A DNA stretch of 64,000 nt from Alistipes sp. (GTDB taxonomy: Bacteria; Bacteroidota; Bacteroidia; Bacteroidales; Rikenellaceae). Under the pieces are notes generated by a model. It had not been told where the DNA came from and ran no database searches. It was given only the letters and a program-made list of their open reading frames with translations. The position numbers and the translations under genes are program-made. Below are positions 32,983-41,224 of the stretch, piece after piece. The stretch lies in contig JAGBCY010000033.1 of assembly GCA_017937765.1 (NCBI GenBank), forward strand, positions 1 through 64,000. Direction: 5' to 3'. Position 1 is the first letter of the stretch. Every line of letters begins with the position of its first letter.

Positions 32983-35232
32983 TTAATATAGTTTTAGATT
33001 CAATTCCTTTGCCTTCATTAGCTCGTCGTGCGAGATACGGAAGCGGTCGATGTGCTTACCGCCGAGCTCCACGCCGCTGCGCTTGATGTAGTCGCCCTTG
33101 CCGTCGGTAGTGATCGTCACCGTGCCGTACGGTGTCTCGATCTCTACGCGCTCGAAGCGGGGTGTGGTTATGGTGTAGTAGGGCTCGCCCGGGCAGTCGG
33201 GGTAGAGACCAATCATCGAGAATACGGCCCACGTCGACATCGTGCCCGTGTCGTCGTTACCCGGCAGACCATCGGGTGCGGTGGTGTAGTTCGCGTCGAG
33301 GAGTTGCTTCACCAGTCGCTGCGTGAGGTGCTCATAACCCTTAACGCGGCTGAAGAGGTAGGGGTAAGCGATGTCGGGCTCGTTGGTGGGGTCGTAGTGG
33401 CCATTGTCGAATACCCACTGCAGACGCTCGGCGAACCTCTTGCCGCCGCCCATAACCTTAATCAGACCCTCGATGTCGTGGGGTACGAAGAAGGTGTAGT
33501 TCCACGAGCTACCCTCGTGGAAGCCCGTGGTATTCGAGAAGTTAGCTCCCGCGGCGGGGTCGAACTCGCCGATAAACTTGCCATCCTCACCGAGGGGGCG
33601 CATAGCACCGTCGGCCTTAGAGTAGTAGTTACGCCAGCCTGCCGCACGACGCTCCATCTCGCGAGCGAAGTCCTCGTCGCCCATCTCGCGCGCGAAGGCC
33701 GCGAGGGCGTTATCCGCCACGTAGTACTCCAGCGCGTGCGACACGGAGTTGTCACCCGACATATCTTGAGCAAAGAACCCCACGGGGATGTAGCCGTGTG
33801 CGATGTAGGGGTCGATATCGGGACGTATGGGGTTGTGCGCGCCAGTGGTTGTCGCTGAGCGTTTCATCGCCTCGTAGGCGGCATCGACGTCGAAGTCGCG
33901 CAGACCCTTCAGATAGCTATCCACAATCACAGGGATGGCCGGGTCGCCCTCCATCGTGAATGTCTCGCGGCCGTAGAGCTCCCAGCGCGGCAGCCAGCCC
34001 CACTCCTTCGACATCGCAACCATCGAGCGAAGCATATCCCTCTGGCACTCGGGGTAGACGAGCGTAAGGAGCTGGTGTACATTGCGATAGGTGTCCCATA
34101 GCGAGAATACCGTGTAGCGGTCGTAGCCATCGGCAACCGCCACCGTCGATGACTCCATCGCGGGGTACTCGCCATTCACGTCGCTAAGGATGTTGGGGTG
34201 GAGCAACGAGTGGTAGAGGGCGGTGTAGAATATCGTTCGGTCGTCCTCCGTGCCTCCCGCAACGCGTATGCGGCTGAGGGCGTCGTTCCACTTCGTGTGA
34301 GCAGCGAGGCGTACCTCGTCGAAACTGCGGTTCGAAACCTCCGCGTCGAGGTTCTTGCGGGCATTCTCTATCGAGGTGTACGAGATGCCGACCTTAACAT
34401 CCACCTCGGTGCCAGGCGCGACGCTGCCGAGCGAGAGAATCGCTCCGATGTCGTCGCCCATAATCTCGCGCGCATAACGTTCATATAGCTTATATTCGCC
34501 GCTGTCGCCCGACCACTGAGCCTCGATACCCGTCATCTCGGGTTGTAGCTTCCAGTAGCGTATCTGCTTGGCTGACTGCGAGATGCGTACCACGAAGTAG
34601 ATGGGAAAGACGGCTTGGTTTGTGTAGCAGAAGGTACCCAAGAGTCGCATACCCTCGACCTCCGTGTCGCTCACACGGCGCAGCATCGCGCCCGACTCGT
34701 TCGAGAGGGCAGTGCCGAGGTCGACGATGATGTTTGCCTCGCCACCCTCGGTAAAGGTGTATCGCTCGACTGAGGCGCGCTCTGTGGCCGTTGCCTCGGC
34801 ACGTATGGCAAACTGGTCGTAGGTCGTGGCGTAGTAGCCCGGGGTGGCCTGTTCGTCGCTGTATGTCGAGCCGCGGAGTGTGCGGTCAGCCTCGGCGTTT
34901 CCGGTGGTGGCCATCGTGATGATGGCACCGAGCTCGGGGCAACCGACGCCACTCAAGGCTCCGTGGGCAAAGCCTACGCTGTACTTGTTGCGCACATCGT
35001 AAGGTGTTGACCACCAGCGTGAATCCTTATCGTAGTGGTTGAGTGCAGAGCCCGTGACGTTGAAGGGCACGGCAGCCATCATACCGTGTGGCACGACAGC
35101 CCCCGGGTGTGTGGCTGAGTAGTCGGCCGTACCAATAAACGGGTCGACCCACTGAGTATAATTCGTGGGCTCCGAAGCCATAGCATATAGGCTCAGCGCA
35201 GCAGCCAACACTGTGAACACAAGTCGCTTCAT
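32983..35232 (-). CDS. GH92 alpha-mannosidase, second paralogue
   Basis: About 749 aa from the ATG at 35232 (the frame extends to a TTG at 35238). Signal peptide (MKRLVFTVLAAALSLYAMAS) without lipobox, so soluble periplasmic. GH92 landmarks: WVDPFIGTADYSATHPGAVV, HGALSGVGCPELG, PTNEPDIAYPYLF, GNDDTGTMSTWAVFS. It differs from its lipoprotein neighbour at the NEP motif (TNEPDI instead of GNEPSH), which suggests another linkage preference. Two bp separate it from the GH97 gene. Confidence 0.94.
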   Translation of the reverse strand: MKRLVFTVLAAALSLYAMASEPTNYTQWVDPFIGTADYSATHPGAVVPHGMMAAVPFNVTGSALNHYDKDSRWWSTPYDVRNKYSVGFAHGALSGVGCPELGAIITMATTGNAEADRTLRGSTYSDEQATPGYYATTYDQFAIRAEATATERASVERYTFTEGGEANIIVDLGTALSNESGAMLRRVSDTEVEGMRLLGTFCYTNQAVFPIYFVVRISQSAKQIRYWKLQPEMTGIEAQWSGDSGEYKLYERYAREIMGDDIGAILSLGSVAPGTEVDVKVGISYTSIENARKNLDAEVSNRSFDEVRLAAHTKWNDALSRIRVAGGTEDDRTIFYTALYHSLLHPNILSDVNGEYPAMESSTVAVADGYDRYTVFSLWDTYRNVHQLLTLVYPECQRDMLRSMVAMSKEWGWLPRWELYGRETFTMEGDPAIPVIVDSYLKGLRDFDVDAAYEAMKRSATTTGAHNPIRPDIDPYIAHGYIPVGFFAQDMSGDNSVSHALEYYVADNALAAFAREMGDEDFAREMERRAAGWRNYYSKADGAMRPLGEDGKFIGEFDPAAGANFSNTTGFHEGSSWNYTFFVPHDIEGLIKVMGGGKRFAERLQWVFDNGHYDPTNEPDIAYPYLFSRVKGYEHLTQRLVKQLLDANYTTAPDGLPGNDDTGTMSTWAVFSMIGLYPDCPGEPYYTITTPRFERVEIETPYGTVTITTDGKGDYIKRSGVELGGKHIDRFRISHDELMKAKELNLKLY

Positions 35233-35234
35233 AA

Positions 35235-37190
35235 TCAATCTTCTATATTAGCTCTTTTACACTTCAAAACAAAACCTCCTCCCGGGGCCATGGCGACATT
35301 CACACCGCCATCACCCTCGAAGGTGTAGCTCTCGCATATATATCCGCCTGCAGGATTGTCACGATAAATCGTACCCTCCGTGGGGATAAAGTCGAGAGAT
35401 AACGCCACATCGTGGCCCTCGCCTCCTGCAAGACCCGCAATGTAGACCGTACCATCATCAGCAACACACTCCACAACGACATATTCGCCAATCTCTCCAC
35501 TCAGACATCGGCGCGAGGCCCACGTCGTCGGTATCTCGGCAAGGAAGCGCGTATATTCCGGCTCACGCTCATACGCCGTAGGCGAGTCACAAAGCATAGC
35601 CAACGGCTGCTCGTAGACGACATACATCGCCAGCTGGTGACAGCGCGTACCTTGGCTCATCGGGCGCGAGTAGTCGGGACGATATTCACCCCTATCAGCA
35701 TTACGCATAGCCCCCGGGGTATAGTCCATAGGCCCCGCCAAGGCGCGAACAAAGGGTATCGTGACATCGTACTTAAGCTGGTCGTGCTCCGCACCGAGCC
35801 ACTTCATCGTCTCCAAGCCATGCACACCCTCAAAGTTGATAGCATTGGGGTAGGTGCGCTGCAAGCCCGTAGGCTTATAAATACCATGGTAGTCAACGAG
35901 TAACTCATAACGTGCCGCAATCTCTGCAAGGTCGTATACAAACCTCACCATCGCTTGGTCATCACGATCGAGAAAGTCTACCTTGAAACCCTTGATGCCC
36001 ATCTCCGAGTAGTGCTTGCACAGCCCCTCAATATCGCGCTGCATAGCCCAATATCCCGCCCAAAGGATAAGACCCACACCACGCTCCTCGGCATAGGTCG
36101 CCAACTCACGAATATCTATCTCGGGAACAACCTGCATAAGGTCGGCAGTGCCCTTAACACACCACCCCTCATCCAAGATGACATACTCGATGCCGTAGCG
36201 TGAGGCGAAGTCGATGTAGTATTTATACGTCTGGTTGTTGATGCCTGGCTCGAAGTCGACACCCTCCAAACCCCAATCGTTCCACCACTCCCATGCTACC
36301 TTGCCGGGCTTAATCCACGACGTATCCGCCAAGCGGCACTCATCCGCCAAGAGCCACACCAAGCGGCTATCAACCAGTGCCCTGTCATCCTCCGCGATAA
36401 CGACACCGCGCCACGGGAAGGTGCGCCTGCCGTCACACTCGGCGATATACTCCTTGCGACTCTTGACAACGCCCTGCAGCATATTATAGTCGCCCTGCTC
36501 GACAACATCGGGCACGGGGGCAAACTCCGTATCGAGGATGCCATCACCATCGCGGTTGGAGAGAAACATTCCCGGGTACTCCTCAAGGTTCGATTCAACG
36601 ATAGCGACCCTCCAGCCGTCACGTTCAACAACCGCGGGCGTAAATATCAGCCTGCGCCAATCTATATCACCAAGAGACACATGCTCATACACATTCTCGA
36701 ACGACGTGTAATACTGCGTGGCATAATCCGACGTAGCATCCGGCTTATAGTTGACATACGGAATCCACGCCTTATCCTTCATATCAAATGTAAACTCCGC
36801 GACCTCGTCAACAACATCATACCGTCCCTCTGCCATAGAGATGAAGCGATAGGCCACACCCTCGTCATAGGCACGCAACTCAACGGCATAGCCGTCAAAC
36901 GTCACGACGGCAGCGTTATAATCATCGCTCGCAACGCGCTTTACACGCCCCCTGCCTACATCTTCGCCCCACGTGCCCACGGTCGTTGTCATGCTCAACC
37001 GCGAAGGCTTCACCACCTCACGACCATCGCCATACGCCGACCAGCGAAGCGAGCCATCGCTCCAGCCAAGCACAATAAGGCATCTGTTTGATGGCGACAT
37101 AACCCCGACGACATCCTTTGGAGGTCGCGCGTCAACGCTGAAGCACAGCAACATAGCCACTAATATAAGGGATACTCGTCTCATACTCAT
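35235..37190 (-). CDS. GH97 glycoside hydrolase, probably retaining type
   Basis: 651 aa with a signal peptide (MRRVSLILVAMLLCFSVDA). The N-terminal half is a beta-sandwich; the (beta/alpha)8 barrel follows (YVILDEGWCVKG, GFKVDFLDRDDQ). In VDYHGIYKPTG an Asp (433) is present and a Gly stands where inverting SusB-type enzymes, as I remember them, have the base Glu; that pattern fits the retaining, alpha-galactosidase-like branch. The barrel holds GLETMKWLGAEH afterwards. Its ATG overlaps the rlmN stop codon (ATGA at 37187-37190). Confidence 0.9.
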   Translation of the reverse strand: MSMRRVSLILVAMLLCFSVDARPPKDVVGVMSPSNRCLIVLGWSDGSLRWSAYGDGREVVKPSRLSMTTTVGTWGEDVGRGRVKRVASDDYNAAVVTFDGYAVELRAYDEGVAYRFISMAEGRYDVVDEVAEFTFDMKDKAWIPYVNYKPDATSDYATQYYTSFENVYEHVSLGDIDWRRLIFTPAVVERDGWRVAIVESNLEEYPGMFLSNRDGDGILDTEFAPVPDVVEQGDYNMLQGVVKSRKEYIAECDGRRTFPWRGVVIAEDDRALVDSRLVWLLADECRLADTSWIKPGKVAWEWWNDWGLEGVDFEPGINNQTYKYYIDFASRYGIEYVILDEGWCVKGTADLMQVVPEIDIRELATYAEERGVGLILWAGYWAMQRDIEGLCKHYSEMGIKGFKVDFLDRDDQAMVRFVYDLAEIAARYELLVDYHGIYKPTGLQRTYPNAINFEGVHGLETMKWLGAEHDQLKYDVTIPFVRALAGPMDYTPGAMRNADRGEYRPDYSRPMSQGTRCHQLAMYVVYEQPLAMLCDSPTAYEREPEYTRFLAEIPTTWASRRCLSGEIGEYVVVECVADDGTVYIAGLAGGEGHDVALSLDFIPTEGTIYRDNPAGGYICESYTFEGDGGVNVAMAPGGGFVLKCKRANIED

Positions 37191-38221
37191 CTATCTCTTG
37201 TTTCGGCCGTTGACAACAATCCACACGCCGCCTCTATATCCTCACCACGCGATGCTCGCAGGGTGGTCTGTATGCCACGCTTGGTGAGCGTATCGCGGAA
37301 CTCGATGATCTTCTCTAACTCAGGAGAGTAGAATGGCGAGTCGGGGATGCGGTGGAAGCGGATAAGGTTGATGCGACACTTGATGCCGTCCAAGAGGCGT
37401 GAGAGTTCCTTGATATGTCGCGGTGAGCAGTTCATACCCTCCAAGACGATATACTCGAACGAGACGCGACGCTGGTGCGTGAAGTCGTAGCGACGCAGAA
37501 TGTCGCACACCTCGCGGATGGAGTAGCTGTTCTCGATGGGCATAATCTCCCTGCGCTCCTCGGGGAAGGGGTTGTGCAGCGACACGGCGACGTGTACCTT
37601 CGACTCGTCGAGCAGACGGGGCAGTGTGCGCGCAACACCCGCCGTAGAGACGGTGATACGCGTGGGCGACCACGCCATACCCCACGCCGAGGTGAGGATG
37701 TCGAGCGTCTTGAGCAGGTTGTCGATGTTGTCGAGCGGCTCGCCCATACCCATAAAGACGAGGTTGGTGAGCTTATCGCGCTCGGGGATCGAGAGTATCT
37801 GGTTGAGGATCTCGTTTGCGGGGAGGTGATGACGGAAGCCCATACGCCCTGTGGCGCAGAACTTACAGCCCATACGGCAACCCGCCTGCGACGATACGCA
37901 GAGCGTCATACGCTCGCCGTCGGGGATGAGGGCCGACTCGATATACTCGCCCTCAGAGGTGCGGAAGAGGTATTTCTTGGTGCCATCCGTCGAGGTCGAC
38001 ACCTTTAGCGGTGCCGAGAGCCCGAGGTCGCAGCTCTCGGTGAGTCGCTCGCGTGCCAGCTTCGAGAGGTCGGTCATCGAGTCGATATCCGTTACGAAGC
38101 GCGAATATAGCCACTTGGCTATCTGCTTCGGGGCGAAGCGAGGGAGCTCAAGTTGCTCACACAGAGCCTGAAGCTCGGCGAGTGTCATTCCGTAGAGCCG
38201 TGGTTTTATGGTCTTTGTCAT
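37187..38221 (-). CDS. rlmN: 23S rRNA (adenine2503-C2)-methyltransferase / tRNA A37 methylase
   Basis: Radical-SAM enzyme of 344 aa. The cluster motif CRMGCKFCATG (CxxxCxxC) is preceded by CVSSQAG, as in RlmN. GMGEPLDN and SLHNPFPEERREIMPIE are other family marks, and a Cys near the C-terminus (EAACGLL) can serve as the methyl-carrying Cys. First gene of the transcript that continues into GH97 and GH92 with a 4-bp overlap; a housekeeping RNA modifier at the head of a sugar operon is odd. Confidence 0.97.
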   Translation of the reverse strand: MTKTIKPRLYGMTLAELQALCEQLELPRFAPKQIAKWLYSRFVTDIDSMTDLSKLARERLTESCDLGLSAPLKVSTSTDGTKKYLFRTSEGEYIESALIPDGERMTLCVSSQAGCRMGCKFCATGRMGFRHHLPANEILNQILSIPERDKLTNLVFMGMGEPLDNIDNLLKTLDILTSAWGMAWSPTRITVSTAGVARTLPRLLDESKVHVAVSLHNPFPEERREIMPIENSYSIREVCDILRRYDFTHQRRVSFEYIVLEGMNCSPRHIKELSRLLDGIKCRINLIRFHRIPDSPFYSPELEKIIEFRDTLTKRGIQTTLRASRGEDIEAACGLLSTAETRDR

Positions 38222-38246
38222 ACGTCTTAGTCTTAATTCCCGCCTA

Positions 38247-38254
38247 CAAAATTA
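38247..38254 (-). promoter_or_regulatory. -7 element of rlmN
   Basis: Minus-strand TAATTTTG matches TAnnTTTG, 26 nt before the ATG. The -33 region is not recognisable. Confidence 0.45.
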
Positions 38255-38307
38255 ATAAAAAATAAATATTTTTCGGTCTAAAGTTACTTTTTTTGGAATT
38301 TTATATA

Positions 38308-38315
38308 TATCTTTG
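38308..38315 (+). promoter_or_regulatory. -7 element of the tonB gene
   Basis: TATCTTTG in an AT-rich stretch, 82 nt before the ATG at 38397. The leader holds no clear hairpin. Confidence 0.5.
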
Positions 38316-38396
38316 CATAGTGTAGTGCGCGTGTGTGCGAACTACGAGAGGGGGATTTTAAGCCTAAGATATTAAAAACTAAAAAATTAGATATAA

Positions 38397-39098
38397 ATGG
38401 AGATTAAGAAATCACCGAAAGCAGATCTTCAGAATAAGAGGATCGTTTTCTTGTTGTTCGGTCTTGTTGTCGCTCTCGGCATCACAGGCCTGGCATTTTC
38501 AATGAGTTCTAAGCCCGAAGCTGGTGAGTACAAGCCGCCCAAGCGCGAGACTACCGAGATGGAGCAAATCGACAACACTCGTCAGGATCAGCCCGAGACA
38601 CCCCCCGAGCAGCAGAAGGCACAGGCTCAGGTGGTAACCGATGTGCTTAATATCGTGTCGAACGACCAGAAGATCGAGACAAACATCGTCTTCGCTGACG
38701 ACGCCGACGAGTTCGACGACTTCGAGATGATCATCGAGGAGAAGGAGGAGGAAATCGTCGAGGAGGAGATCTTTATCACCGTTGAGGATATGCCTACATT
38801 CCGTGGTGGTGGCCTTCCCGAGTTCCGTACTTGGGTTCAGCAGAACGTTAAGTATCCCCAGATCGCTCTCGAGAACGGCATTCAGGGTAACGTTGTTATC
38901 CAGTTCGTCGTAGGTCCCGATGGTAAGATGACCAACTTCAAGGTGCTCCAGTCGCCCGATAAGACTCTGTCGGATGCTACTATCGACGTGTTGAAGAAGG
39001 CTAACGAGATGAAGAATGGTTGGAAGCCTGGTAAGCAGCGTGGTAAGCCCGTAAAGGTGTCGTTCACTCTGCCCGTAGCTTTCAAGATTCAGAACTAA
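38397..39098 (+). CDS. tonB: TonB family energy transducer
   Basis: 233 aa. Short cytosolic N-terminus, one transmembrane helix (IVFLLFGLVVALGITGLAF, ~residues 15-34), a periplasmic linker, and a C-terminal TonB domain (YPQIALENGIQGNVVIQFVV, then LPVAFKIQ at the end). It couples the proton-motive force to outer-membrane TonB-dependent transporters. The linker is strongly acidic (DDADEFDDFEMIIEEKEEE) instead of the Pro/Lys/Glu repeats of E. coli TonB. No exbB/exbD nearby. Monocistronic, with terminator. Confidence 0.93.
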   Translation: MEIKKSPKADLQNKRIVFLLFGLVVALGITGLAFSMSSKPEAGEYKPPKRETTEMEQIDNTRQDQPETPPEQQKAQAQVVTDVLNIVSNDQKIETNIVFADDADEFDDFEMIIEEKEEEIVEEEIFITVEDMPTFRGGGLPEFRTWVQQNVKYPQIALENGIQGNVVIQFVVGPDGKMTNFKVLQSPDKTLSDATIDVLKKANEMKNGWKPGKQRGKPVKVSFTLPVAFKIQN

Positions 39099-39117
39099 TA
39101 GGCCACGGCATATGTCT

Positions 39118-39148
39118 AAAAGGGGTTCACTTTTTGGTGTGCCCCTTT
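39118..39148 (+). terminator. Terminator after tonB
   Basis: AAAGGGG (39119-39125) pairs with CCCCTTT (39142-39148), followed by ATTTTG. Confidence 0.75.
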
Positions 39149-39217
39149 ATTTTGATAATGGGGTATGATGGCGGGGTTGCCAGCCGAGTACCCGCGAATA
39201 CCTATATTTATATATAG

Positions 39218-40447
39218 ATGAAAGAGGAAGTACAGAAAAAGGGTAAGAGCAAGGAGCCAATACCTACGATCGAGGAGCGTGAGACTCGTGCCGTGCTTGT
39301 CGCCGTAGTGCGCGATAGCCAAAACCCTGCAACGGCTACGGAGTACCTCGACGAGCTCGAGTTCCTGGCCGAGACCGCTAACATACGCGCCGTGCGCCGT
39401 TTCACGCAGCGACTGCCGCAACCACTGTCGAAGATATACGTCGGCCCGGGCAAGCTCGAGGAGATAGCCACGTGGTGTAAGGAGCAGGAGATCGACGTCG
39501 CCATCTTCGACGACGAGCTATCGCCCGCACAGACGCGAAACATCGAGCAGGCGATGCCCTGCCGTATTATGGACCGCACGCGACTTATTCTCGATATCTT
39601 TATGTCGAGAGCACAGACGGCCTATGCCAAGACGCAGGTCGAGCTTGCGCAGTGCGAGTATATGCTGCCGCGACTGGCGGGCCTCTGGACCCACCTCGAG
39701 CGTCAGCGTGGTGGTACGGGTACACGTGGTGGTGCCGGTGAGCGCGAGATCGAGACCGACCGCCGTATCGTCCGCAACCGTATCTCGAAGCTCAAGGAGG
39801 ACCTCAAGAAGATCGACCGTCAGATGGCCGTGCAACGCTCAAACCGCGGCCAGATGGTGCGCGTGGCACTGGTGGGATATACCAACGTGGGTAAGTCGAC
39901 GCTGATGAATCTGCTGTCGAAGAGTGAGGTATTCGCTGAGAATAAGCTCTTTGCGACGCTCGACACAACTGTCCGCAAGGTCGTTTTCGACAACCTGCCG
40001 TTCCTGATGTCCGACACCGTGGGATTCATCCGTAAGTTGCCCACGGAGCTTATTGAGTCGTTTAAGTCGACGCTCGACGAGGTGCGCGAGGCCGACCTCC
40101 TGCTCCACGTTGTTGATATCTCGCATCCGGGCTTCGAGGACCAGATCGCAGTGGTTAAGCAGACGTTGGCTGATATCGGTGCGGGTGATAAACCTACATT
40201 CTTGGTATTCAACAAGATAGATGCCTATACCTATACCCCGAAGGAGGAGGACGACCTGACGCCTGCAACGAAGGAAAACCTCTCGCTCGACGACCTGAAG
40301 AAGAGCTGGATAGCCAAGGCCAACACCCCTTGCATCTTCATCTCGGCACGCGACAAGGTGGGCATCGAGAAGCTGCGCTCGGACCTCTATGGTATGGTGC
40401 GCGAGATTCACGCGGGACGTTATCCCTTTAATAATTTCTTGTACTAA
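39218..40447 (+). CDS. hflX: GTPase HflX
   Basis: Ribosome-associated GTPase that splits stalled or stressed ribosomes. 409 aa. N-terminal HflX domain (YVGPGKLEEIATWCKEQEID, AKTQVELAQCEYMLPRLAGL), the glycine-rich linker RGGTGTRGGAGE, then the G domain: G1 GYTNVGKST (~residues 220-228), G3 DTVGFIRKLP, G4 FNKIDA. ATG start. The upp gene follows after 24 bp. Confidence 0.96.
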   Translation: MKEEVQKKGKSKEPIPTIEERETRAVLVAVVRDSQNPATATEYLDELEFLAETANIRAVRRFTQRLPQPLSKIYVGPGKLEEIATWCKEQEIDVAIFDDELSPAQTRNIEQAMPCRIMDRTRLILDIFMSRAQTAYAKTQVELAQCEYMLPRLAGLWTHLERQRGGTGTRGGAGEREIETDRRIVRNRISKLKEDLKKIDRQMAVQRSNRGQMVRVALVGYTNVGKSTLMNLLSKSEVFAENKLFATLDTTVRKVVFDNLPFLMSDTVGFIRKLPTELIESFKSTLDEVREADLLLHVVDISHPGFEDQIAVVKQTLADIGAGDKPTFLVFNKIDAYTYTPKEEDDLTPATKENLSLDDLKKSWIAKANTPCIFISARDKVGIEKLRSDLYGMVREIHAGRYPFNNFLY

Positions 40448-40471
40448 TCTGATAACCAAATCTTTAACACT

Positions 40472-41125
40472 ATGGTGAAGATACTCAATAAGGAGAATAC
40501 GATTCTCAACAAGTTCCTCGCTCAGATGCGCGACAAGAGCGTGCAGGGCGACTCGATGCGCTTCCGTCGTAATATGGAGCGTGTGGCCGAGATTATGGCG
40601 TACGAGATATCTAAGAAGCTGAATTACAAGACCCGAATGGTTGAGACACCCCTCGGCATTGCGGCCGTGGAGGAGATCTCGGATAAGGTTGTCATCGCCA
40701 CGATCCTGCGTGCGGGACTGCCGTTCCATCAGGGCTTTCTCAACTACTTCGACGATGCCGATAACGGCTTCGTGTCGGCCTATCGCAAGAGCCGTCCCGA
40801 TGGGTCGTTCATCGTCGATGTGGAGTACGTGTCTACCTCGTCGCTCTCGGGCAAGACCTTGATTCTGGTCGACCCGATGCTCGCCACTGGAACGTCGCTG
40901 ATGCTTGTGTATGAGGCTCTTATCCGTCGTGCCGGAGCTCCCGAGTACACCCATTTTGCGGCTGCCTTTGCTTCGGAACAGGGCGTAGATTATGTTCTCA
41001 AGCACACCGATCCCGCGAAGTGCACTCTCTGGTGCGCGGCGGTGGATGCCGAGCTTACCTCTAAGTCGTATATCGTTCCGGGCATTGGTGATGCGGGTGA
41101 CTTGGCATATGGCGTAAAGTTGTAA
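40472..41125 (+). CDS. upp: Uracil phosphoribosyltransferase
   Basis: Pyrimidine salvage: uracil + PRPP to UMP. 217 aa, usual length. The PRPP-binding loop reads ILVDPMLATGTSL and the uracil-binding C-terminus IVPGIGDAGDLAYG. Likely co-transcribed with hflX. Confidence 0.96.
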   Translation: MVKILNKENTILNKFLAQMRDKSVQGDSMRFRRNMERVAEIMAYEISKKLNYKTRMVETPLGIAAVEEISDKVVIATILRAGLPFHQGFLNYFDDADNGFVSAYRKSRPDGSFIVDVEYVSTSSLSGKTLILVDPMLATGTSLMLVYEALIRRAGAPEYTHFAAAFASEQGVDYVLKHTDPAKCTLWCAAVDAELTSKSYIVPGIGDAGDLAYGVKL

Positions 41126-41170
41126 TTGCTCTTACGAAGGTAACGTCTGTTGCCAATGACATATACGAAA

Positions 41171-41205
41171 GGATGGGCTGTACGCTTGGTACAGCCCATC
41201 CTTTT
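41171..41205. terminator. Strong bidirectional terminator
   Basis: GGATGGGCTGTAC (41171-41183) and GTACAGCCCATCC (41189-41201) form a perfect 13-bp stem with loop GCTTG, followed by TTTT on the plus strand. It serves upp (plus) and, read the other way, the acyl-CoA dehydrogenase gene (minus). Confidence 0.92.
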
Positions 41206-41224
41206 CTCTTTGTGTTACTCTCTG

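Noticed and set aside
30795-38221. Classical polysaccharide utilisation locus
   Set aside because: No SusC/SusD pair, hybrid two-component regulator or ECF/anti-sigma pair accompanies the three glycosidases.
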